Positions 1 through 5,409 of a stretch of 31,058 nt of DNA are shown here, piece by piece; the stretch's first letter is position 1; each line of letters begins with the position of its first letter. Made by a program: the position numbers and the translations under genes. Source of the DNA: an uncultured Megasphaera sp. (lineage in GTDB: Bacteria; Bacillota; Negativicutes; Veillonellales; Megasphaeraceae). Location: contig CAKPVJ010000024.1 in NCBI GenBank assembly GCA_934193515.1, positions 1 to 31,058 of the forward strand, given 5' to 3'. Below the pieces are notes generated by a model, which was given only the letters and a program-made list of their open reading frames with translations, was not told the origin of the DNA and ran no database searches.

Positions 1-76
1 AGAACCATTTTAACATGAAGCGTCACTATGGATTTTTGTTTTTTGATTAACTGTTCAAGTTCATTTTACAACGGAC

Positions 77-904
77 CTAAAAATCTTTTTGAATATCTTT
101 ACTATAATTAAAAGGTTTAATAGCTATTTTTACTTCTTCTGGAATTTGTTTTTTTTCTATTTTCTTATATAATTTACTAGCTTTTTTTAATATAATAGCT
201 GCATTTGGCTTTTCTCTTACGCATATTTTATCCAAACCTAAAAATTTTTCTCTGTTTTTAGCATAACAAATAATTGTTTCATGCATAGCAGAAACACCCT
301 TTGCATCTCCTTTGGGATTTCCTTTATTCCATATAATTTCACCTAAATTATTTTGCTCCCCAAATATCTCATTCATTAAAAGAGAAAGATTATTTTGCTC
401 ATGTTCGTCAATATTTATAATAATAACACCCTGAGAAGAAAGTAGCTTTTTAGCTATACTTAATCTTATAAACATGAAAGAGAGCCATTTGGAATGTTTA
501 AATGAATCATCTTTATCAACAAAATTGTCATCATAAATAAAATCATTTTCTCCGCGATTATACGGTGGATCTATATAAATGACATCAATTTTTTCTTTAT
601 GCGTTTTCTCTAACAGACGCAAACTGTGCAAATTATCGCCTTCGAGGAGAAAATTGTATGCTTCGTCCGGAGCAGCCGTGATTTCTCTATCCATATCTTC
701 CGTAAATACAGGAATGTGGGTCTGCATCTTGACATCAACAGCTTCTTCATGCTGTTCCCAGACAAGGCCATACTTCTTTTCATTTAGAACATTCTCAATT
801 TCATTTATAGCTATCAGCGTCTTATCATCATCTTTGTTCTTTTCTTTCAATGTATCCAAAAAATCCAGCATGCGCTGACGTTTTTTCTCTGATAAATTTG
901 TCAT
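77..904 (-). CDS. Truncated type III-like DNA methyltransferase (Mod), N-terminal part only
   Basis: The 275-residue product resembles the N-terminal half of type III restriction-modification Mod subunits, which methylate adenine (N6). The catalytic DPPY motif is at residues 112-115, inside a hydrophobic strand (DVIYIDPPYNRG). In this beta-class architecture DPPY comes first, then the target-recognition region, then the AdoMet-binding FxGxG motif. Here the frame stops shortly after the first part, so FxGxG is missing, and family members are usually about twice as long. The start has a strong SD (GGAGG, 5 nt from ATG). No res gene is visible, but it would lie beyond the left edge. The fragment is probably inactive alone, or is one module of a rearranging locus. 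Confidence 0.8.
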   Translation of the reverse strand: MTNLSEKKRQRMLDFLDTLKEKNKDDDKTLIAINEIENVLNEKKYGLVWEQHEEAVDVKMQTHIPVFTEDMDREITAAPDEAYNFLLEGDNLHSLRLLEKTHKEKIDVIYIDPPYNRGENDFIYDDNFVDKDDSFKHSKWLSFMFIRLSIAKKLLSSQGVIIINIDEHEQNNLSLLMNEIFGEQNNLGEIIWNKGNPKGDAKGVSAMHETIICYAKNREKFLGLDKICVREKPNAAIILKKASKLYKKIEKKQIPEEVKIAIKPFNYSKDIQKDF

Positions 905-972
905 TCTTCTTCCTCCACAAATTATTTCAAATCATATTATCTTGTTAGCCCATACTCAGCTCACAAAAAAGT

Positions 973-1090
973 GTACTTTGTTATAACATAGTATTTATTG
1001 CATAAAAATTTACATTATTTATATAATTCATTTGGAAATATGCATTTTTTGTCATCGGATAAAATTTATGTTACACTTACAATAAAGTAC
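973..1090. repeat. Imperfect inverted repeat, 14-bp arms, possible recombinase site
   Basis: The left arm, GTACTTTGTTATAA (973-986), matches the reverse complement of the right arm (1077-1090, GTACTTTATTGTAA) at 12 of 14 positions. The arms are 90 bp apart. Each GTAC core is flanked by AAAG/CTTT-like half sites, the general form of a serine-recombinase crossover site with a central dinucleotide. The next gene is a serine recombinase. The link is inference; the repeat itself is directly visible. Confidence 0.45.
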
Positions 1091-1136
1091 GATTTATGGC
1101 AATAATATACTAAAAAAGATTCGTCTCCTGACACGC

Positions 1137-1181
1137 AAAAAAACGATATGCTGATAATCCTGTATCTATCAACATATCGTT
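1137..1181 (-). terminator. Intrinsic terminator after the serine recombinase
   Basis: On the - strand AACGATATG (1181-1173) pairs with CATATCGTT (1150-1142). The stem extends inward through TGATA/TATCA and is followed by a run of seven T. It lies about 30 nt past the recombinase stop codon. Confidence 0.8.
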
Positions 1182-1211
1182 CTATTCACATTTTATTAGA
1201 TTTTTATTCAA

Positions 1212-1811
1212 TTATTGGTCTAGCCACTTCTTTGCTTTGTAACGGAATGTGGATAACGGCATGTGACATGCCTTGGCCGCTTGGACGCCGGTGATTTCTC
1301 CCATGTTCCATTTTCTTACGATTTCTGCAAAATGATCGGGCAGTGCTTTTTCCGGTCGTCCAAATTTCTTGCCGTTGGCTTTAGCCAGGGCAATGCCTTC
1401 GGCTTGGCGCTGACGAATCATTGTGCGTTCGTTTTCTGCAACAAAGGATAATATCTGCAAGACGACATCACTCAAGAACGTGCCAATCAAATCTTTGCCC
1501 CGTCGTGTATCTAAAATCGGCATATCCAGTACGACGATATCTACACCCTTTTCTTTGGTTAAGATACGCCATTGTTCTTGAATTTCGTTGTAATTTCGTC
1601 CCAGTCGGTCAATGCTTTTGATATACATGATGTCATCTTTTCGTATTTTCCGCATTAATCTTTGATAGGCCTGCCGCTGAAAATCTTTTCCTGATTGCTT
1701 GTCAATAAAAATATGACTTTCCGGAATCTTCATATCTTTTAACGCTTTAATTTGCCGCAGTTCATGCTGTTCTTTGCTGCTGACGCGTACATATCCGTAT
1801 TGTTGCTTCAT
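1212..1811 (-). CDS. Serine recombinase (resolvase/invertase family)
   Basis: The 199-residue length is typical of small serine recombinases. The N-terminal catalytic domain starts with YGYVRVSS; Arg9 and Ser11 fit the conserved Arg and nucleophilic Ser of the family. Family motifs follow (DKQSGKDFQR, IKSIDRLGRN and the helix-E region ENERTMIRQRQAEGIALAKA). The C-terminus (about residues 150-199, GVQAAKACHMPLSTFRYKAKKWL) is a helix-turn-helix that would bind the crossover site. The start follows AAGGGGG about 11 nt upstream. Such enzymes resolve or invert DNA by 2-bp staggered cuts. With a broken methyltransferase gene beside it, local inversion or past mobility is plausible but unproven. It appears complete. 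Confidence 0.93.
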   Translation of the reverse strand: MKQQYGYVRVSSKEQHELRQIKALKDMKIPESHIFIDKQSGKDFQRQAYQRLMRKIRKDDIMYIKSIDRLGRNYNEIQEQWRILTKEKGVDIVVLDMPILDTRRGKDLIGTFLSDVVLQILSFVAENERTMIRQRQAEGIALAKANGKKFGRPEKALPDHFAEIVRKWNMGEITGVQAAKACHMPLSTFRYKAKKWLDQ

Positions 1812-1952
1812 GAGATTTCATGCCCCCTTGATAGAAAAAACAACTTTTACTTATATACCTATATTTATATAAGAGAAATTTATTGGCATTTTCTCTTTAT
1901 TTTTACTATTTTCTTGATACAGATTTTGCAATTACAGGTGGAGTAATCAACT

Positions 1953-1967
1953 AGTACGAATAGTACT
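1953..1967. repeat. Short inverted repeat AGTAC-N5-GTACT
   Basis: Perfect 5-bp arms with a 5-nt spacer lie about 145 nt upstream of the recombinase start. The GTAC core recalls the inverted repeat on the other side of the recombinase gene. It could be a protein-binding site for that enzyme or a chance palindrome. Confidence 0.3.
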
Positions 1968-2078
1968 CATGATAAAACATAAAGAGCGATGGTATGAAAC
2001 CAGTTGCTCATTGATGAACGGCTGGGCATCTTGATGAAAAAATATAATAGAAACCTCTAAGAAATGTACAAAAAATCA

Positions 2079-2107
2079 TTGACACCTTTTGCGAACATAT
2101 GTTATAT
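2079..2107 (+). promoter_or_regulatory. Sigma-70/SigA-type promoter of the Rpn-family nuclease gene
   Basis: A perfect TTGACA (2079-2084), a 17-nt spacer and TTATAT (2102-2107) predict a transcript start near 2113-2115. The leader would then be about 155 nt before the ATG. Confidence 0.75.
2092..2105 (+). promoter_or_regulatory. Candidate LexA (DinR/SOS) operator overlapping the -10 box
   Basis: The sequence CGAACATATGTTAT matches the Gram-positive LexA box CGAACATATGTTCG at 12 of 14 positions and contains the 10-bp palindrome AACATATGTT (2094-2103). It sits between -35 and -10 and overlaps the -10, where a repressor would block RNA polymerase. Whether LexA of this lineage reads this box is assumed from Bacillus-type consensus sites. 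Confidence 0.5.
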
Positions 2108-2120
2108 TTCAGATATAGTC

Positions 2121-2156
2121 ATGCTGCGCAGCATTATCGCGTATCAGGACTCGTAA
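2121..2156 (+). CDS. Possible leader peptide (11 aa) in the nuclease-gene leader
   Basis: ATG at 2121 opens an 11-codon frame, MLRSIIAYQDS, ending in TAA at 2154-2156, just after the predicted transcript start. The first 14 nt are the perfect palindrome ATGCTGCGCAGCAT, so the start codon would be inside a stem. No clear SD precedes it. It may be a chance frame; it is listed because it sits directly before a terminator-like hairpin. Confidence 0.2.
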   Translation: MLRSIIAYQDS

Positions 2157-2171
2157 GGAACGCGTTCGTTC

Positions 2172-2241
2172 ACCACAGATGTATATCTTGTATACGATAT
2201 GAGCTTTCATCGGTATACCAGATATATTCTGTGGTTTTTTT
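2172..2241 (+). terminator. Long terminator-like (attenuator) hairpin in the nuclease-gene leader
   Basis: ACCACAGA (2172-2179) pairs with TCTGTGGT (2228-2235). The stem continues with TATATC/GATATA and GTATAC/GTATAC to a small apical loop, and is followed by seven T (2235-2241). It ends 27 nt before the ATG of the gene. It could terminate most transcripts from the promoter at 2079 unless an alternative fold forms. The upstream stems CGCGT/ACGCG (2138-2142 with 2160-2164) and ATGCTGCGCAGCAT could take part. Confidence 0.6.
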
Positions 2242-2268
2242 ATGTTATAATTAAAGGAGGAAGCTTGC

Positions 2269-3111
2269 ATGTCCACTACGTTTGACCAGCTTACCATTAC
2301 CAATGATTTTCTTTTCAAAAAAGTCATGCAGAACAAACGCATCTGCAAACATCTCATTGAAGAAATTCTCCACATTCAGATTGAGACTCTGACCTTTATT
2401 GAATTAGAGAAAACCATCGACATTTACCACAGCAGCCACGGTATCCGCCTCGATGTCACGGCACATGATGAACATCACACGCGGTATAATATCGAAATGC
2501 AGGCTTCGGATGTCATCAATGAAGACACGGGCCTGTCGGTACTGCCCAAACGCACACGGTATTACCAAGCTATGCTGGATATGGATTTATTAAAAAAAGG
2601 TCAGCCCTACGACAGGCTCAATCCAACGTATATCATTTTTATCTGTAACTTTGACCTGTTTGGCAAGGGACTGTATTCGTATACCTTTCAAAAACACTGC
2701 CAAGAAGACGCATCCCTAATCTTGCCTGATGATACCACTGTTTTGTTTCTTAATGCAGCAGGTACGCACGGCAGCGTAACGCCCCATACCAAAAGTTTCT
2801 TACAATACGTCCATGAACACATTGTCACGGATGCGTTCACCGAGGAAATCAACACAGAAATTTTAAAAATCAAATGTGACGAAAAGATACGAGGTGAGTT
2901 TATGCATTTCGAACTATTATTACACGACAAAAAAGAAGAAGGCCGGCGCGAAGGTCTTCGCGAAGGTCGGCAAAAAGGTCGGCACGAAGAACGAGTCGTA
3001 CTAATCAAAACGCTCATGGAAAGCATGAACCTTTCTATTGAAAATGCTATGGCAGCTCTCAAAATACCTCCGGCTCAATGGGAATATTACAAAAAACAAA
3101 TTCTCTCATAA
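2269..3111 (+). CDS. Rpn family recombination-promoting nuclease / PD-(D/E)XK nuclease
   Basis: The 280-residue protein belongs to the PDDEXK_2/Rpn group, often annotated as transposase-like. It opens with the typical NDFLFKKVM motif (residues 12-20). The nuclease core has Asp62 in GIRLDVTAHD and Glu76/Gln78 in YNIEMQ, i.e. a D-x13-ExQ active site, followed by the family motif RTRYYQAMLD. The C-terminus is a charged segment rich in EGRREG-type repeats (about 222-240) and then a small helical domain ending PPAQWEYYKKQ. Members are linked to RecA-independent recombination and DNA damage. A textbook SD (AAAGGAGG, 8 nt spacing) fixes the start. The gene is monocistronic, with its own promoter, LexA-like site, attenuator and terminator. 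Confidence 0.92.
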   Translation: MSTTFDQLTITNDFLFKKVMQNKRICKHLIEEILHIQIETLTFIELEKTIDIYHSSHGIRLDVTAHDEHHTRYNIEMQASDVINEDTGLSVLPKRTRYYQAMLDMDLLKKGQPYDRLNPTYIIFICNFDLFGKGLYSYTFQKHCQEDASLILPDDTTVLFLNAAGTHGSVTPHTKSFLQYVHEHIVTDAFTEEINTEILKIKCDEKIRGEFMHFELLLHDKKEEGRREGLREGRQKGRHEERVVLIKTLMESMNLSIENAMAALKIPPAQWEYYKKQILS

Positions 3112-3431
3112 ACGCATACAGATTCTATACTACTGGGTTCGTATGGACAGCTCTGTTCATACGAACCTTTTCTTTGCTTCGAAAATTAAATTATTTGTAG
3201 TCTGTTTTAGTTCGTTTTCCTATATTTTTCCACAGCAACGCAGCCGCCATGTTTTTGACTGACCTGTCTGGTCATTACCGTCTAACAACTACAGGGCTTG
3301 GGAATGTTCCTTCTGCATATTTGACAAAAATTTTATCCTCATATCTTCTTTTTTCCATTGTCAAACAGAGAAAAATACGCTACGCTTATGCTATGTTTTT
3401 ATAGTTTTATAGTTGTAAAGGAGGATGTATC
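3112..3431. other. Intergenic region before the LUD gene
   Basis: After the nuclease terminator there is no gene. The region holds a 5-bp inverted repeat TGACC-TGTCT-GGTCA (3260-3274), a possible operator. Weak promoter candidates for the LUD gene include TTGTCA (starting near 3359), a 17-nt spacer and TACGCT. The SD AAAGGAGG directly precedes the LUD start. Confidence 0.5.
3136..3174 (+). terminator. Intrinsic terminator after the nuclease gene
   Basis: GGTTCGTATG (3136-3145) pairs perfectly with CATACGAACC (3158-3167). GACAG/CTGTT extends the stem inward with one G-U pair, and a T-rich tail (TTTTCTTT) follows. Confidence 0.9.
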
Positions 3432-4073
3432 ATGGATAGAACAAGTATGATGTATAAAATGTATGATAAAAAGGGACCGAAAGTCGCTGAAAATTTTAAT
3501 AAACGCGGTTTCGAAGCGTATTACTGTCCTACAAAAGAAGAGGCTTTGAAAAAAGCTGTTTCGTTGATCCCGGAAAGTCATGTCGTATCTTGGGGCGGCT
3601 CTGTATCTATTGATGAAATCGGCCTGCGTCCGTATGTGTTGGAACATCGCCAGGTCATCGACAGAGAAACAGCCAAAACGCCGGCAGAAAAACAGGATAT
3701 TATGCGCAGCGCACTGACTTGTGACACATTTATTATGGGAACGAATGCAGCTACAGAAGACGGCCAGTTATATAATATTGACGGCAACGGCAATCGTGTT
3801 GCCGCGCTCATTTTTGGGCCTAAACAGGTCGTCGTTATTGTCGGCATGAACAAAGTAGAACCGACGTTGGAAGCGGCTATCACACGAGCACGCACGGTAG
3901 CTTCGCCAATAAACATGCAGCGTTTCAGCAAAAAGACACCCTGCGCCGTTACCGGCATGTGTGCGGACTGCAACAGCCCGGACAGTATCTGCAATCAAAT
4001 GGTTCGCACCCGACGCTGTGCGCCTGCCGGCCGCATCAAAGTGATTTTAGTCGGAGAAAACCTAGGATATTAA
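3432..4073 (+). CDS. LUD domain (LutC/YkgG, DUF162) lactate utilisation protein
   Basis: The 213-residue single-domain protein matches the LUD family. It has the N-terminal SHVVSWGGSVSIDEIGL segment (49-64), the central motif DTFIMGTNAATEDGQL (98-113), and the GPKQVVVIVGMNK strand (129-141). A conserved Cys cluster follows (Cys171, 177, 180, 187 in PCAVTGMCADC and DSICN), which might hold a metal or Fe-S centre. LUD proteins serve lactate oxidation in LutABC-type complexes, but no lutA or lutB is adjacent, so its exact partner is unknown. The nearby lactate permease supports a lactate role. The start has SD AAAGGAGG at 9 nt. No strong terminator follows; a short GGGAGC/GCTCTT stem near 4091 is the only candidate. 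Confidence 0.88.
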   Translation: MDRTSMMYKMYDKKGPKVAENFNKRGFEAYYCPTKEEALKKAVSLIPESHVVSWGGSVSIDEIGLRPYVLEHRQVIDRETAKTPAEKQDIMRSALTCDTFIMGTNAATEDGQLYNIDGNGNRVAALIFGPKQVVVIVGMNKVEPTLEAAITRARTVASPINMQRFSKKTPCAVTGMCADCNSPDSICNQMVRTRRCAPAGRIKVILVGENLGY

Positions 4074-4124
4074 TCAGAAGATTGCTGTAGGGAGCTGCGG
4101 CTCTTTCCGTTTAGCTGCGTTTTG

Positions 4125-4133
4125 TGCTATACT
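4125..4133 (+). promoter_or_regulatory. Candidate extended -10 promoter for the hydrolase gene
   Basis: TGCTATACT is an extended -10 (TGn plus TATACT at 4128-4133). The -35 region upstream is poor (TTTCCG at 18 nt). It lies 45 nt before the ATG. Confidence 0.4.
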
Positions 4134-4178
4134 AAAACTCGTTACGACAGAATGCTATTATAGGAAAGAGAATAAAAC

Positions 4179-4940
4179 ATGGAAAAATATTTTGATATTA
4201 ACACAAAAGGATACAGTGTCCGCTGCAAGCTGCTTTGCAGCAATCATGACAAAACGACGCGCACATTTGACAACGTCGTCATCGTCACGCACGGATTTGG
4301 CAGCAGTAAGGAAACGGCCGGTACGCTTCATTTTGCCGAACATTTGACATCAAAATACAAAGGCTACGCGGTTATTGCGTTTGACTGGCCCTGCCACGGT
4401 GCCGATGCCCGTAAAAAACTGACGGTAGATGAATGTTTATCTTATCTGACGTTTGTCACGACATATGCCAAGGATACGCTGAAAGCCAAGCATATCTACA
4501 ATTATTCTTCCAGCTTCGGCGGCTATCTGACCCTGCGCTATCTCATTGAAATCGGCAATCCCTTTACCAAAATTGCCCTGCGCTGCCCGGCCATCCATAT
4601 GTATGAGACCATGTGCCGTCATATTTCCCCAGAAGACCATGTCAAACTAAAAAAAGGAAAAGAAATACAAGTCGGGTTTGAACGTAAAATGAAAATCGAC
4701 AAGTCCTTCCTCGAATCACTCCAACACTTTGATGTCATGTCCCATGAATATTTTGACTATGCCGATAGGATGCTCATTATCCACGGCACCAAAGATGAAA
4801 TGATTCCCATCAAAGATTCGCTGGCATTTGCAGAAAACAACGTCATCGAGTTTATTCCGGTAGAAGGGGCCAATCATCCTTTTCAAAATCCGAACCATAT
4901 GGCACTAGCCATTCATAAGATTATCGAGTTTTTTGCATAA
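4179..4940 (+). CDS. Alpha/beta hydrolase
   Basis: The 253-residue single alpha/beta-hydrolase fold is probably a cytoplasmic serine esterase-type enzyme of unknown substrate. The oxyanion-hole motif THGFGSSKE is at 37-45, and the strand ending in AFDWPCHGAD is at 67-76. The nucleophile elbow reads YSSSFGG, so Ser112 would be the nucleophile. The first Gly of the usual GxSxG is replaced by Ser110. Asp206 (HGTKDEMIP) and His233 (GANHPF) complete a triad. The elbow substitution may alter the turn but does not remove a catalytic residue. The start follows TAGGAAAGAG. The gene is probably transcribed alone, since a terminator follows. Confidence 0.87.
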   Translation: MEKYFDINTKGYSVRCKLLCSNHDKTTRTFDNVVIVTHGFGSSKETAGTLHFAEHLTSKYKGYAVIAFDWPCHGADARKKLTVDECLSYLTFVTTYAKDTLKAKHIYNYSSSFGGYLTLRYLIEIGNPFTKIALRCPAIHMYETMCRHISPEDHVKLKKGKEIQVGFERKMKIDKSFLESLQHFDVMSHEYFDYADRMLIIHGTKDEMIPIKDSLAFAENNVIEFIPVEGANHPFQNPNHMALAIHKIIEFFA

Positions 4941-4962
4941 TACGCTATTGCCTTAGTATCGA

Positions 4963-5009
4963 AAAGCAGGTATATCATGAAATATATTTCACGATATGCC
5001 TGCTTTTTT
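4963..5009 (+). terminator. Intrinsic terminator after the hydrolase gene
   Basis: AAAGCAGG (4963-4970) pairs with CCTGCTTT (4999-5006), extended by ATATC/GATAT and TGAAA/TTTCA, and followed by Ts to 5009. Confidence 0.9.
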
Positions 5010-5197
5010 GCGTGTCAAGAAAATGAATTTTTTCACAAATAATGTTTTGTCAATACATAAAATGACCGTTTTTTAACTTTGATTATGCATTTTTCGCAAT
5101 GCTATTTTGACGATTCTCTCTCAAATTACCGGAAAACCCTCTATTTTTACCCATTGTTGCGTTTTTTATTCATGCTATAACAGAATGGATTTTTCTA

Positions 5198-5227
5198 TTG
5201 AATTATGCTTATATTTTATTGTATACT
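5198..5227 (+). promoter_or_regulatory. Candidate promoter of the lactate permease gene
   Basis: TTGAAT (5198-5203), an 18-nt spacer and TATACT (5222-5227) form the best match. A second -10-like TATAAT lies at 5233-5238 without a good -35. The background is very AT-rich, so the exact promoter is uncertain. Confidence 0.45.
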
Positions 5228-5248
5228 ATTATTATAATTTAATCGAAT

Positions 5249-5277
5249 TAGAAAGTTGTTGTATTAATAACTTTCTA
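5249..5277 (+). repeat. Perfect 9-bp inverted repeat / hairpin (candidate operator) before lctP
   Basis: TAGAAAGTT (5249-5257) and AACTTTCTA (5269-5277) are perfectly complementary. A G-U pair and two more pairs extend the stem to 12 with a 5-nt loop. It starts about 15 nt downstream of the likely transcript start, fitting a repressor operator or RNA element. It does not match the GntR/LldR lactate operator pattern. Confidence 0.55.
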
Positions 5278-5310
5278 GAATATGCACAATATACTTCATA
5301 CTCCCCCAAC

Positions 5311-5345
5311 ACCCAAAATATGGTGATTTGGGTTCTATGTTTTTC
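5311..5345 (+). terminator. Weak terminator-like hairpin in the lctP leader
   Basis: ACCCAAA (5311-5317) pairs with TTTGGGT (5327-5333) around a 9-nt loop, followed by TCTATG and a run of Ts (5340-5344). It is about 65 nt before the ATG and could be an attenuator. The stem is short and the T-run is offset. Confidence 0.35.
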
Positions 5346-5409
5346 GTTGTGTATAGGAAATTTTTCACACACTTTTATTGTTTTTTAGAAAGGAAGGATC
5401 TTTGTCACT

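Larger units (their letters stand above)
905..1211. other. AT-rich intergenic region between mod fragment and recombinase
   Basis: No gene is seen. The stretch holds the SD of the methyltransferase, a 10-bp palindrome TGTTATAACA at 979-988, a pair of imperfect inverted repeats (973-986 and 1077-1090) and the terminator of the recombinase gene at 1137-1181. No convincing promoter for the methyltransferase could be picked out from the AT-rich background. Confidence 0.6.
1812..2268. other. Intergenic region with regulatory elements for the nuclease gene
   Basis: No gene of recognisable family is present. From left to right it contains an AAGAGAAA/TTTCTCTT hairpin near 1872-1898, a short inverted repeat at 1953-1967 (AGTAC-GAATA-GTACT), unexplained sequence at about 1970-2070, and then the promoter, LexA-like box and structured leader of the downstream nuclease gene. 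A 21-codon frame from 1969 (starting MIKHKERWYE) lacks a good SD and is not called. Confidence 0.6.
5010..5409 (+). other. Long leader/promoter region of the lactate permease gene
   Basis: There is no credible gene in these 400 AT-rich bases. A 93-residue frame inside has no SD or family features. The region contains a possible promoter (5198-5227), a strong inverted repeat (5249-5277) and a second hairpin with a T-run (5311-5345), all upstream of lctP. This suggests regulated expression of lactate uptake. Confidence 0.6.

Noticed and set aside
988..1030. A + strand promoter-like TTGCAT-18-TATAAT in the first intergenic region
   Set aside because: No + strand gene follows; the match is expected by chance in such AT-rich DNA.
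2158..2167. GAACGCGTTC as a second LexA box
   Set aside because: The spacing between GAAC and GTTC is 2 nt rather than the required 4; it is kept only as a leader palindrome.
5107..5388. A 93-residue + strand frame in the lctP leader
   Set aside because: AT-rich composition, no SD, runs through both leader hairpins and shows no recognisable domain.
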